A stretch of DNA of 64,000 nt from an uncultured Eubacterium sp. (GCA_910586225.1 CAJUIL010000015.1:20382-84381); one strand, 5' to 3'; positions 52,378-61,847 are shown, numbered from the stretch's first letter. Notes: generated by a model not told the origin, from the sequence alone. Numbers and translations: made by a program.

Positions 52378-53030
52378 TCGTAGAGGATGATACGGACCTG
52401 CGCGAAGGGCTTGCGTTTTCTTTGCGTAGCGAAGGGTATGACACGCAGGCGGTAGGAACGATGTACGCGGCTTGGCAGGCTGTGATAAAAGCGTATCCGG
52501 ATCTGGTTGTGTTGGATTGCAACCTGCCGGACGGCAGCGGTTTTTTGCTGTGCGAAAGGATAAAAAAGGAAAAAGACCTGCCGATCTTAATGCTGACAGC
52601 CAGAGATACGGAGATGGACGAGGTACAGGCATTAGAGCTTGGTATGGATGATTTTATGACCAAGCCGTTTTCTCTGGCGGTGCTAAAAGCGAGGATCAAA
52701 AGGCTGCTGCAAAAGGCAGCGCCCAAACTGCGGCTTGTGTCCGGCGGCATTACGATAGACAAGGGCCAGTGCCGGGTTTATAAAAACGAAGAGGAAATCT
52801 TCTGCAGCAGGATTGAATATCAGATATTGCTGTATTTATTGGAAAACGCGGGAAGGGTGCTCTCCAGAGAGCAGATACTTTCTCATGTATGGGACAGCCA
52901 AGGGAAGTTCGTGGAAGAAAACGCGGTGCCTGTCAATATCCGCAGGCTGCGGCTGAAGCTGGAGGACGATCCGAAGCGTCCGCAGAGGATCAAGACGGTC
53001 CATGGGATCGGATATGTCTGGAAGGAGTAA
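52362..53030 (+). CDS. OmpR-family two-component response regulator
   Basis: A 222-residue DNA-binding regulator. The receiver domain ('LLIVEDDTDLREGLAF', phosphoacceptor Asp in 'VVLDCNLPDGSG' near residue 47, 'LTARD', 'DDFMTKPF') is followed by a winged-helix output domain ('EYQILLYLLENAGRVLSREQIL', 'VNIRRLRLKLEDDPKRPQRI', 'HGIGYVW'). TTG at 52362 with GGGTGGAAGA upstream is the likely start; an in-frame position at 52335 is further upstream in the preceding gene. Four genes further on, an exporter is the probable target. Confidence 0.92.
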   Translation: MCKLLIVEDDTDLREGLAFSLRSEGYDTQAVGTMYAAWQAVIKAYPDLVVLDCNLPDGSGFLLCERIKKEKDLPILMLTARDTEMDEVQALELGMDDFMTKPFSLAVLKARIKRLLQKAAPKLRLVSGGITIDKGQCRVYKNEEEIFCSRIEYQILLYLLENAGRVLSREQILSHVWDSQGKFVEENAVPVNIRRLRLKLEDDPKRPQRIKTVHGIGYVWKE

Positions 53031-53033
53031 AGG

Positions 53034-53960
53034 GTGATGCTAACGTGGGAAACGGCAGGGCTTTTGCTTGCTTCCGGTTTTGCTGCGGGACTGCTGCCTG
53101 CCTATCTGGAACGGCTGTTCAGGCGCAGGACATACCGGATGCTGGATCAAATGCTGGAGGAGATACTGGACGGAAAAAAGATCGGGATATCGGATATCCG
53201 GGAGGGGGAGCTTTCCGCTTTGGCAAATAAGGCGGTGCGGATCCAGGAAAAACTGGAGTTCGAGATTGCGCAGGCGACGAATGAGAAGGAACAGGTGAAA
53301 AGCCTGATCTCAAATATGTCCCATCAGCTCAAAACGCCCTTGAGCAGCGTGCGGATGTACCGGGATATACTGGAAGGACCGCTGAGCGACGCGCAGCGCA
53401 GCGGGTTTTTGGAGAAAATGAATATCCAGCTGGAAAAACTGGACTGGCTGCTGCGGTCATTGTTTCAAATGGTGCGGCTGGAGCAGGGGGTCATACAGTT
53501 TGATGCACAGGAGACGCCCATTAAAGAAACGCTGCTGCTGGCAGTCAACACAGTTTATGAAAAAGCGGAAAAAAAGCAGATGCAGATCGTTGTGGAGCCG
53601 TTTGAGGATTTCTGTCTGCTGCACAACCGCAAATGGACGGCGGAGGTGTTCAGCAATTTGTTGGAAAATGCGGTCAAATATTCCCCGTCTGGCAGCGTCA
53701 TTACGATACAGGTCTGCCCGATGGAGCTGGTTACGCAGATCGTATTTAGTGATTGCGGGATGGGAATACGAAGCGAAGAGCTGCCGCTGATCTTTCAGCG
53801 TTTTTACAGAAGTAAAGAGGCGGAAAAAGCGGAAGGCTCCGGCATCGGGCTGTATTTGTCGCGTCTGATCCTGGAACAGGAAAACGGCAGCTTGACAGCG
53901 GTGTCTGAGTATGGCAAGGGAAGCTCGTTTCGTGTTGTTTTGCAAAATGTCCAGACCTAG
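53034..53960 (+). CDS. Sensor histidine kinase, short N-terminus
   Basis: A 308-residue kinase with one N-terminal hydrophobic helix (about 8-25) and no extracellular sensing domain. A HAMP-like linker follows, then the dimerisation domain 'NMSHQLKTPLSSVRMYRDIL' with His near residue 97. The ATPase has 'NLLENAVKYSPSG', 'DCGMGI' and 'GSGIGLYLSRLIL'. Lacking a sensor domain, it may sense in the membrane or through a partner, as in Bce-type systems. GTG at 53034 and ATG at 53037 are both possible, with AAGGAG upstream. Confidence 0.92.
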   Translation: MMLTWETAGLLLASGFAAGLLPAYLERLFRRRTYRMLDQMLEEILDGKKIGISDIREGELSALANKAVRIQEKLEFEIAQATNEKEQVKSLISNMSHQLKTPLSSVRMYRDILEGPLSDAQRSGFLEKMNIQLEKLDWLLRSLFQMVRLEQGVIQFDAQETPIKETLLLAVNTVYEKAEKKQMQIVVEPFEDFCLLHNRKWTAEVFSNLLENAVKYSPSGSVITIQVCPMELVTQIVFSDCGMGIRSEELPLIFQRFYRSKEAEKAEGSGIGLYLSRLILEQENGSLTAVSEYGKGSSFRVVLQNVQT

Positions 53961-53966
53961 CATTTT

Positions 53967-53980
53967 TGACAAAATTGTCA
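53967..53980. promoter_or_regulatory. Candidate operator upstream of the ABC exporter genes
   Basis: TGACA (53967-53971), four bases, and TGTCA (53976-53980) form a perfect short inverted repeat. Its first half overlaps a TTGACA hexamer. The layout fits a site for the adjacent OmpR-type regulator. Confidence 0.45.
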
Positions 53981-54102
53981 GAATTTGCTGCGTGTTTTGT
54001 TATGGCGCTGCAAGATTTATCTGTTATGCTCATAGTTAAGGAAATGACAAAGACGAAGGTCGATCGTTGTTTCTTGAATGAAAAATAAGGGAGTGAACAG
54101 GC

Positions 54103-54807
54103 TTGGAAGTATTACAGGTAAACAATGTTGGAAAGCGGTATGGGACGAAGGAAAACGTGGTGCAGGCGTTAAAGGGGATTTCTTTTTCTGTGACGCAGGG
54201 CGAATTTGTGGCGATTGTCGGTACTTCAGGATCCGGAAAGAGCACGCTGCTGCAGCTGATCGGCGGGTTGGATGTGCCGTCTGAAGGGGATATTTTGATC
54301 CGCGGACATCATACGGCAGGCTTAAAGCGGCGGGAGCTGACGATCTTTAGGCGTCGGAATATCGGATTTGTATTTCAAAATTATAGCTTGATGCCGGTGC
54401 TGAATGTTTATGATAACGTGGCGCTGCCTGTGACATTTGACAGGGGACGGTATGTGGACCATTCCTGGATCGAGAAGCTGCTAAAGGAGCTGGGGCTTTG
54501 GGATAAACGGAAGCGGTTTGCGCATGAGCTTTCCGGTGGCCAGCAGCAGCGGGTGGCGCTCGCGAGGGCGCTCGCAAATAAGCCGGCGATCATTCTTGCC
54601 GACGAGCCGACCGGAAATCTTGATTCCCGCACGACCATCGAGGTAGCCGGGCTTTTGAAAAACAGCAGCAGGAAATATAACCAGACGATACTGATGGTCA
54701 CGCACAACGAGGCTTTGGCGCAGGGCTGCGACCGTATTTTGCATATCGAGGACGGAATGCTGCGCAAGGAAAAGGAAATCAGGTACAAGGGAGGCGTCTG
54801 GTCATGA
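54103..54807 (+). CDS. ABC transporter ATP-binding protein (MacB/BceA/LolD type)
   Basis: A 234-residue ATPase. Walker A 'GTSGSGKST' lies near residues 39-47, the Q-loop in 'FVFQNYSLMPVLNVYDNV', the signature 'LSGGQQQRVALARAL' near 143 and Walker B 'IILADEPTGNLDS'. The start is TTG at 54103, with GGGAG nine bases upstream. It overlaps the permease gene by four bases. With the upstream two-component system the cluster resembles Bce-type peptide-antibiotic detoxification modules; substrate is not known. Confidence 0.93.
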   Translation: MEVLQVNNVGKRYGTKENVVQALKGISFSVTQGEFVAIVGTSGSGKSTLLQLIGGLDVPSEGDILIRGHHTAGLKRRELTIFRRRNIGFVFQNYSLMPVLNVYDNVALPVTFDRGRYVDHSWIEKLLKELGLWDKRKRFAHELSGGQQQRVALARALANKPAIILADEPTGNLDSRTTIEVAGLLKNSSRKYNQTILMVTHNEALAQGCDRILHIEDGMLRKEKEIRYKGGVWS

Positions 54808-57506
54808 AAAAATATCTTCGTTTTGCGTATGCGTATTTTCGATATGATAAAGCGCAGACATTTGCGCTTGTGCTCGGCGTGGCTTTGTTTGCTGCGCTGC
54901 TTACAGGTATGGGAGGGCTGCTGGAAAGCGGCAGGCAGGCGACGCTTACGAATGCGCGGATGGAATATGGCGATTGGCACTATGCAGTCCGCGCAGACCA
55001 GGCATGGACAAAGGCGTTTGAGCAGCATCCGAAAGCCGCAGGATACGAGCTGGAAAGCGCTGGAAGGATCACAATAAGGAAGGTACTGGAGCAGCCGTTT
55101 CGTATGCGGATCGTTTTTGCGGATGAAGTATACCGCCGGATGATGGGGATAGAGCTTTTGCAAGGGCATTACCCGGAACAAAAGAATGAGCTTGCTATGG
55201 ATGCCCGTACGTTACATAGCATGGGAGTGGATGCCAGGATAAGGACTACTGTGGATCTGGACGGAGAAAAATTTATATTGTGCGGTATTGTGTCTGAAAT
55301 GCCCAAAATGCTGTTGGAGACGGATGCAGCCGATGTGTTTGTAGGCCAAACGCCGGATGATGGTGCAAGCGCGTCGTATTACTATCTGAAGTTTGACGAG
55401 GGCCGAAGCGTATATCGACAGATCCATGCATTTGCCCAAAATTTTGGTGTAGATATGGAAGGATCCGTATACAATAAGGGCATATCTGCTTTTGTGGAAG
55501 CTCAGCCGCCAGAACAGGTGCTTGCTATTATAAAAACCGGTATGACACAGCCGGGAACGGGGCTGCCTTATATCTGGGGAATGCTCAATGAGGGCGGGGG
55601 CTTGGCTAAAACAGCTGTTTTGGCGGCAATCGCTGTTTTCGGGGCGTTTATTATCTACAGCCTGTTCCAGATATCCGTTGTCCGCAGGATGTCGCAGTAC
55701 AGTATGCTGCAGGCAGTTGGTATCACGGACAGGAGCACGTTTTGGATGCTTTTGACAGAGCTGCTTTTTATCTGTCTGGCTGGATATCCGTTCGGCTGTT
55801 TCGTCGGCGGACTGCTTGCCGACAAGATTTACCAGAGGGCAGGCCGCGTTTTTATCATACAAGAGCAGATGGTCCATACGGGCATTACGAATGCGGGCCT
55901 GGATAGCCCGGCGCTTAGTCTTAAAGATACCGGAAGCTATGTGGTCAGTTGGCGGACGGTTGCTTACGGCGCAGTATTTCTGTTTACGGTGATTTTGCTG
56001 ATCAGCGTCCGCCTGATGCGCAAAATGCGGCGTTTGACGATCCGCCAAATGATGTTGAGGGATACGAAAAAGCGAATGGACCGCCGTATCTATAGTCTAC
56101 GCCGCGGTAATCTGACCAGTCTTTTGACACGCAGATTTATGATGGACCGGTGGGGAACGTTTGTTGGCATTTTGCTGTCCTTGTCCATTGGGAGCGTTAT
56201 TTTCCTTGGTGCGTTTTATGTGACGGAAAATACAAAAATACATCATGCGTTAACCTATAAGGCGGACGACGGACTTGCTTCGGACATACAGGTGTATACG
56301 CAGTCGGAGCGTCTTGCGGATGTCATACCGCAGGATGTGGCAGCGCGTATCGCGCAGCTGGCGGGAGTTGGCGACGCGCATCCGGTACGGTATATGCTCG
56401 GCGAGCTTTCGCTGCCGGATGGAAGGCTTGCGTGGAAGGAGTTTTTTGCGGATATTGCGGACGATCCCTACAATCCGCCGGATCCGGTCATACAGGAGAA
56501 ATACCATGGGATTGCGGTACAGACCGGAGCGGATGCTTATAAGCTTAAGGTGAATATTTACGGGTATGACGATGCGATGCTGCAGGAGCTTGGCAACTAT
56601 TTGCTGGAAGGCGCGATAGACCCGGAAGAAATGCGCCGGGATGGAAGTGTGATTTTTAAGACTATTATGGACGGGCAGGGCAATTATGATGGGATCCGTA
56701 TGCATCCGGGGGATTCCTTACAGCTGAAGGCCCCATGCGGCGTGAATGTTTCAGAGCTTCCGCAGGAGGCGCTTCGATTTGAGGGAGAGGATGGCTGGTA
56801 CCGGACGATGGATCTGAACGTGGCAGCGGTCGTCAGCCGGCCGCTGGCAAAGGTAGAGTCGTTTATCGGGGACAGCGGTACTAGCGAGGTGGATCTGATC
56901 ATGACGAATGAGCAGATGGAACAAAATTTCGGCGTTACGGGCTATCGGACGATCAGCATTTCCCTGGACCGCGCGGCATCGGGACAGGATACGGCTGCTG
57001 CGGCTGTTTCGGCAGCGGTCGGTAAGCTGACACATTCGCTGAACGGCTGTGTAGTAAAGGATTACAGCCAGCAGATCGCAGCGCAGGATCGATACCTGAC
57101 GCAGAAGATGCTTTTTTATTATGGGATTGCGGCGGTACTGCTCGCCATCAGCCTGCTGCATATCGGAAACAGTATGCGCTACCTCGTGCTCGCAAGAAGG
57201 CGGGAGCTTGGTATTCTGCGGGCGATGGGTATTACAGACACAGGATTTTTCCGACTGCTGGCGAAAACGGGGTTTTTGTACGGCGTGTATTCTGCACTGG
57301 CTGTTATGGGGATTTATCTGATCGTGCAAAAGGTGCTGTATTATTTTATGGTTCATGTGTATCGGTATCTGCATCCGCGTTCGTTTATTTCCTGGCAGGC
57401 GCTTGCAGGCGCGGCAGCGGTGAATATTTTTATCTGTATGGGCGTTGTCATGCTTTCTGGACGCATGATCGTGCGGGAACAGATCGTGGAGCAGTTGCGG
57501 GAATAG
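54804..57506 (+). CDS. ABC transporter permease, FtsX-like (MacB/Bce type)
   Basis: A 900-residue membrane protein with an N-terminal helix (about 17-37), a large extracellular part and two FtsX domains. The first has helices near 270-295, 310-340 and 390-410. The second has helices near 770-795, 820-845 and 870-890 ('FYYGIAAVLLAISLLHIGNSMRYL', then 'RRELGILRAMGITD'). It contains two large extracellular regions (about 40-265 and 450-765). This is the mechanotransmitter architecture. It starts inside the ATPase stop codon (ATGA). Confidence 0.93.
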   Translation: MKKYLRFAYAYFRYDKAQTFALVLGVALFAALLTGMGGLLESGRQATLTNARMEYGDWHYAVRADQAWTKAFEQHPKAAGYELESAGRITIRKVLEQPFRMRIVFADEVYRRMMGIELLQGHYPEQKNELAMDARTLHSMGVDARIRTTVDLDGEKFILCGIVSEMPKMLLETDAADVFVGQTPDDGASASYYYLKFDEGRSVYRQIHAFAQNFGVDMEGSVYNKGISAFVEAQPPEQVLAIIKTGMTQPGTGLPYIWGMLNEGGGLAKTAVLAAIAVFGAFIIYSLFQISVVRRMSQYSMLQAVGITDRSTFWMLLTELLFICLAGYPFGCFVGGLLADKIYQRAGRVFIIQEQMVHTGITNAGLDSPALSLKDTGSYVVSWRTVAYGAVFLFTVILLISVRLMRKMRRLTIRQMMLRDTKKRMDRRIYSLRRGNLTSLLTRRFMMDRWGTFVGILLSLSIGSVIFLGAFYVTENTKIHHALTYKADDGLASDIQVYTQSERLADVIPQDVAARIAQLAGVGDAHPVRYMLGELSLPDGRLAWKEFFADIADDPYNPPDPVIQEKYHGIAVQTGADAYKLKVNIYGYDDAMLQELGNYLLEGAIDPEEMRRDGSVIFKTIMDGQGNYDGIRMHPGDSLQLKAPCGVNVSELPQEALRFEGEDGWYRTMDLNVAAVVSRPLAKVESFIGDSGTSEVDLIMTNEQMEQNFGVTGYRTISISLDRAASGQDTAAAAVSAAVGKLTHSLNGCVVKDYSQQIAAQDRYLTQKMLFYYGIAAVLLAISLLHIGNSMRYLVLARRRELGILRAMGITDTGFFRLLAKTGFLYGVYSALAVMGIYLIVQKVLYYFMVHVYRYLHPRSFISWQALAGAAAVNIFICMGVVMLSGRMIVREQIVEQLRE

Positions 57507-57541
57507 CGCGAAGCTTCCTAAGGTGCAGCGGGATGTTTTTA

Positions 57542-57570
57542 TTGAAGATAAGCGGAAAAAAGGGTATAAT
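57542..57570 (+). promoter_or_regulatory. Sigma-A promoter of the nuclease-like/HelD gene pair
   Basis: TTGAAG (57542-57547), a 17-base spacer and TATAAT (57565-57570). Confidence 0.75.
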
Positions 57571-57636
57571 AGGCTTAGGCGATAAGCAGCACAAACATGG
57601 TAAATGCTGGTATACTAAGATCAGGGGGATCAGGAT

Positions 57637-58518
57637 ATGGCAGAGCAGACAGATAAAATACACTGGCATCCGGGCTTTTATGGAGCAGCAGAGCTAGAGC
57701 TTTTAGAAAACCAATCCGAATTAGAATTTATTCGCGAATATCATCTTGGAAAAGAACCGCTGCGTGTGGATCTGCTTGTGATCAAAAAGCGTCCAGGCGC
57801 TGTGATACGAAACGAGATCGGCCATATATTCCGGCAGCATAATATTGTAGAATATAAAAGTCCAGACGATGGGCTGAGCATTGATGATTATTACAAAGTA
57901 ACAGGATATGCCTGTATTTACAAAAGTCTTGGAGATACGGTGGATGCCATCGCAGCCAGTGAGGTGACAGTATCTTTTTTCCGTGAGGCATATCCAAGAG
58001 AGCTGGTCAGACGCTTGCTAGAAATGGGGCTTATTGTAGAGCAAAAGCATCCGGGCATTTATTATGTTAAGGGTAATGTGTTGTTTGCCACGCAGCTTGT
58101 AGTGATCAGCGAGCTTGCCAGTCACTCGCACAGCGGCTTGAGGATCCTTTCAAAGAACGCTGGAAAAGAGGATATCAGGACATTTTTAAAAGAGGCCAGA
58201 CAGCTGAAAAAGCAAGGAGACAGGCAAAATGCAGATGCAGTCTTGCAGGTTAGTGTTTTGGCAAATCAAAAGATGTATGAAGAGATAAGGAGGGAATTAG
58301 GTATGTGTGACGCTTTAAGAGAGTTGATGAAGGATGAGATTGAAGCAGAAATTGCAAGAGCGGTAGAAGCATCTAAAAAAGAAGCGGAAGAAGCAAAAAA
58401 ACAAGCGGAGAACGCGAGCAGAGAAACGCTGCAGTCTGATATTGGAAATCTGATGCGGAACACAGGCTGGACGAGGGAAAAGGCGATGCGGATGCTGGGT
58501 GTTTCTTTTGCAGATTGA
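57637..58518 (+). CDS. PD-(D/E)XK nuclease-like (Rpn/transposase-related) protein
   Basis: A 293-residue protein starting 'IHWHPGFYGAAELELLENQSELEFIREYHLG' (in part). A restriction-fold core follows: 'LRVDLLVIKK' (Asp near 46) and 'NEIGHIFRQHNIVEYKSPDDGLSIDDYYK' with Glu-Tyr-Lys near 74-76 (in part: IVEYKSPDD). The C-terminal third is a charged coiled coil (about 235-275; Glu/Ala/Lys). Relatives in Lachnospiraceae are common, often mislabelled, and grouped with Rpn-type nucleases; activity is not proven. A ribosome site GGGGATCAGG precedes the ATG. It ends 15 bases before the HelD fusion, so the two form an operon under a good promoter. Confidence 0.75.
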   Translation: MAEQTDKIHWHPGFYGAAELELLENQSELEFIREYHLGKEPLRVDLLVIKKRPGAVIRNEIGHIFRQHNIVEYKSPDDGLSIDDYYKVTGYACIYKSLGDTVDAIAASEVTVSFFREAYPRELVRRLLEMGLIVEQKHPGIYYVKGNVLFATQLVVISELASHSHSGLRILSKNAGKEDIRTFLKEARQLKKQGDRQNADAVLQVSVLANQKMYEEIRRELGMCDALRELMKDEIEAEIARAVEASKKEAEEAKKQAENASRETLQSDIGNLMRNTGWTREKAMRMLGVSFAD

Positions 58519-58533
58519 CAAGGAAGGGAGGAA

Positions 58534-61500
58534 ATGATGAAAGAAAAGCAAGCATTTCACCCGCTTCCCGGACTGAGCAGGGAAGCGGAAGAAAAGCAGC
58601 TGTCAAAAATTATCGGTGTGGCGCAGGAGCATCTGACAAGGACAGAGCAATATATCCGTCAGCTGACAGATGAACTGGATGACCTGATGGAAGTCTATGG
58701 GACAAAGGATAAAGAAGCGATGGCGCTTTTTCACAACACACATTCTCAGATACAGGAATACAGGCGCGCACTGTTGCGCTGCCAGAAGGCCAGGCGTAAA
58801 CCGTATTTTGGCCGGATCGATTTTAAAGATCCCAGGCAGCCGCAGGCGGAGTCGTACTATGTAGGCAGGGTGGGCATTTCGGGAAGCGATGCCCACCCGC
58901 TTGTTATAGACTGGCGTGCGCCGGTGGCTTCGGTTTACTATGAAAATGCTGTCGGCCCATGTACGTATACAGTGAGAAACGAAGGCAGCTTTGCGATCGA
59001 GCTGCTCCGGAAGCGTACGTATGAGATTGAAAATGATAAGCTGAAGGATTTTTATGATTCTGATGTAGTGGCAAATGATGATCTGCTGACGGAGTATTTG
59101 GCGAAAAGCAAAAAGGCGGTGCTTGGGGAGATCATTGCCACAATACAAAAAGAACAGAACGCGATGATCCGCCAGTCGCCAAAAACGAATCTGATCGTTC
59201 AGGGAGTTGCAGGCTCAGGTAAGACGACGGTAGCGATGCATCGCATTTCTTATATTTTATACAATTACGAAGAACAGTTCCGCCCGCAGGATTTTTATAT
59301 TATCGGGAGCAACCGGATACTATTGAATTACATTACGGGTGTGCTGCCGGATCTGGATGTCTACGGTGTAGCACAGATGACGATGGAGGAGTTGTTCACC
59401 AGGCTGCTGTACGAGGACTGGGACTCTTCACGTTATACGATCCGTCCGGTAGATCAATCGGAGCAGGGAGCCTGCAGGAAGGGCAGTCTTTCGTGGTTTC
59501 AGGACTTGGAGCGGTTTTGCGTACAGCTGGAACAGCAGATGATACCGAAAACGGATATATGCATCCCGAAGAACGGGGTGCTTCTTTTGGCCGGATCAGA
59601 AATCCAAGGCTGTTTATTTACGCTGCGCCAGTCCTCGGTGCAGTCGAAGATCAATATGCTGAATGAAATCCTGTTGTCCAGGCTGGAAACGGAACTTTCC
59701 GGTAAGTACGTTACTTACAGTGCCGTTGAAAAAAAGGAGCTGCACCGCACATACCGGTGGCATTTTGGCAGGGATGTTTGGAAAGGATCGGTGTATGAGA
59801 TATACGAGCAGTTTCTTACGGCGCAGCAGGAGGACAATAAGACAGTGCCGTTTACGCAAGGCAGCTTTGATGTGTACGACTTGGCAGCGCTGGCGTATTT
59901 ATACAAACGTATCAAAGAGACAGACGCGGTCCGGGAAGCAACGCATATCATTGTGGACGAGGCTCAGGATTTCGGTATGATGGCGTATGGGGCTTTGGCA
60001 TACTGTATGCGTGGATGTACGTATACGATCATGGGCGATGTGTCGCAGAACATCCATTTTGGATATGGTTTGGATGACTGGCGTGAGCTGGAAGAGCTGA
60101 TCTTAACGGGAACGTATGATCATTTCGGACTGCTGAAAAAAAGCTACCGCAATACGGTTGAGATATCCCAGTTTGCAGCGGAAATCCTGCGCCACGGAAG
60201 CTTTCCGATCTATCCCGTAGAGCCGATCAGCCGCCATGGGGCGCAGCCTTGCGTACAGGAATGTAAAAGTGAGGAGGCGCTGCTCCAGCAAGCGGTAAGG
60301 ATGATCAAGGACTGGCAGGAAAAGGAACGAGGGACGATTGCGGTGATCTGCCGGGATGAAAAAGAAGCAGATTCTGTCAGAGACAAGCTGTCGGAGCATA
60401 TCCCTGTTGCAGAATGCAGCTTAGATACGGCGGAATTTGGGCAAGGTGTAATGGTGCTTTCAGTGGCATATACAAAAGGACTGGAATTTGACGCGGTGCT
60501 GCTTTACAATCCTTCTGCCAAAAGCTATCCGGCTCAGGATGCATATGTGAAGCTTTTGTATGTGGCTGCGACCCGCGCGCTGCATGAGCTGGCGGTACTG
60601 CATCTTGGAAACCTGACGGATCTGATCGCAAGACCCGTCTCAAAGGAAAAGCGGATGCAGTCCTTGGAAAATGAAGTGCGCAAAGAAGCGAAGCGCTATA
60701 AAAAGGAAGAAACAACCGTCAGAGAACAGGAGCTGCTAAAAGCAAAGCAGGGGGAAGAGGAACGGACGGCCCGCAGTTATCTTGGTCCGAAGCCGATCCA
60801 GGTGCAAGCGTCTGCAGCAAACAGCAAGCTATCCCCGAAACGCAGTGCTGCAGGTCAGACCGCAGCTTCTTACAGCAGCCAAGGCCAGGCATCAGCCCGA
60901 CGCAGCGGGCAGGACCGGACAGCAAATGTCCACAGTAGGCAGGGTCAATCATCAGCTGGACACTATCGGCCTGTACAGCCGGGGATCAGGCGCGGGATGT
61001 CCGCCCAGCCGCAGACCGCGCAGCAGGCGAAAAACGAGGCTTTGGTGAATCCATCGCCGTACCGTTTTGGTGAATGTCCGGACAGTGGTGCACTTCGTCC
61101 GAAGGGGCACAGCCATATGGATCATTGTGTGCGTATCGTGAAAAAAGCGAAAACGTATGTGGATATGATCAGCAGTTATGGTACGCTGCGGCTGACTCCT
61201 ATTTGTGACTGTATCATACGCGTGCAGTTTCAAAGGGGCGCAGCGGCGGATTTTGTACCTAGCTATTGGGATCGTGAGGCAGAAGAGACGGGGATTTTTA
61301 CAGTGAAGGATGGCAGACAGCTTACAGAGCTTAGAACAGGAGAACTTTGCATCCATGTTGAGAAAAAAACTGGTGCGGTGCAGTTTTTGGACCGGCAGGG
61401 GAGGCTGCTGCTTGCGGAGCAGGCGGCGCTGCCGCGGCAGATGGAAATGTCCGATGCGCCGCAAGGATGGGTCTATTTTGACTGGGAAAAGAAGGAACAG

Positions 61501-61785
61501 CTGTTTATCAAAGGAATGCTGGCGGATGAGCTGGAACGCGTGAACCAAAAGGCAAGATATATCAGCTTCGGCGGCAAACGGCTGCGGATGCCGTTGATCG
61601 TGTCCGCAAATGGATATGGAATCGGCGCAGCGGCGGAGGGGACGGCTATGTGCTGTACGATACCGATGTACGGGTCGTATTTGTATACACAGGGAAACGG
61701 ACAGATTGATTATTATTTCCTGTATGGAGGCAGTCGTGAGGAAGTGCTAAAGCTGTACCACAGGCATTTCACAGAAAGGAAATGA
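58534..61785 (+). CDS. HelD-type UvrD/Rep helicase fused to a GH31 N-terminal-like beta domain
   Basis: The 1083-residue product has two unrelated parts in one uninterrupted frame. Residues 1 to about 720 are HelD-like: an N-terminal coiled coil ('KIIGVAQEHLTRTEQYIRQL'), 'YYVGRVGI', 'LVIDWRAPVASVYY', Walker A 'GVAGSGKTTVAMHR' (about 224-232), 'IIVDEAQDFG' and 'LYVAATRALHELAVLH' (about 674). HelD releases stalled RNA polymerase from DNA. A Gln/Ser/Arg-rich linker follows (about 740-865). Residues from about 875 on resemble the N-terminal beta-sandwich of family 31 glycoside hydrolases ('YGTLRLTPICDCIIRVQF', 'VEKKTGAVQFLDRQGRLLL', 'IDYYFLYGGSREEVLKLYHRHF'), without the catalytic barrel. GGGAGG precedes the ATG. 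Confidence 0.8.
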   Translation: MMKEKQAFHPLPGLSREAEEKQLSKIIGVAQEHLTRTEQYIRQLTDELDDLMEVYGTKDKEAMALFHNTHSQIQEYRRALLRCQKARRKPYFGRIDFKDPRQPQAESYYVGRVGISGSDAHPLVIDWRAPVASVYYENAVGPCTYTVRNEGSFAIELLRKRTYEIENDKLKDFYDSDVVANDDLLTEYLAKSKKAVLGEIIATIQKEQNAMIRQSPKTNLIVQGVAGSGKTTVAMHRISYILYNYEEQFRPQDFYIIGSNRILLNYITGVLPDLDVYGVAQMTMEELFTRLLYEDWDSSRYTIRPVDQSEQGACRKGSLSWFQDLERFCVQLEQQMIPKTDICIPKNGVLLLAGSEIQGCLFTLRQSSVQSKINMLNEILLSRLETELSGKYVTYSAVEKKELHRTYRWHFGRDVWKGSVYEIYEQFLTAQQEDNKTVPFTQGSFDVYDLAALAYLYKRIKETDAVREATHIIVDEAQDFGMMAYGALAYCMRGCTYTIMGDVSQNIHFGYGLDDWRELEELILTGTYDHFGLLKKSYRNTVEISQFAAEILRHGSFPIYPVEPISRHGAQPCVQECKSEEALLQQAVRMIKDWQEKERGTIAVICRDEKEADSVRDKLSEHIPVAECSLDTAEFGQGVMVLSVAYTKGLEFDAVLLYNPSAKSYPAQDAYVKLLYVAATRALHELAVLHLGNLTDLIARPVSKEKRMQSLENEVRKEAKRYKKEETTVREQELLKAKQGEEERTARSYLGPKPIQVQASAANSKLSPKRSAAGQTAASYSSQGQASARRSGQDRTANVHSRQGQSSAGHYRPVQPGIRRGMSAQPQTAQQAKNEALVNPSPYRFGECPDSGALRPKGHSHMDHCVRIVKKAKTYVDMISSYGTLRLTPICDCIIRVQFQRGAAADFVPSYWDREAEETGIFTVKDGRQLTELRTGELCIHVEKKTGAVQFLDRQGRLLLAEQAALPRQMEMSDAPQGWVYFDWEKKEQLFIKGMLADELERVNQKARYISFGGKRLRMPLIVSANGYGIGAAAEGTAMCCTIPMYGSYLYTQGNGQIDYYFLYGGSREEVLKLYHRHFTERK

Positions 61786-61810
61786 CAATTTGCTTGATCT
61801 GTAGTACAAT
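61782..61810 (+). promoter_or_regulatory. Sigma-A-type promoter of the long acidic protein gene
   Basis: ATGACA (61782-61787), a 17-base spacer and TACAAT (61805-61810), one mismatch in each hexamer. The -35 overlaps the HelD-fusion stop codon. Confidence 0.65.
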
Positions 61811-61847
61811 AAACAGGTAAAATTTACCAAGGGAGGTACAAAAGAAT

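Noticed and set aside
55212..56048. Minus-strand open frame of 278 codons
   Set aside because: Antisense to the ABC permease gene and lacking family features.
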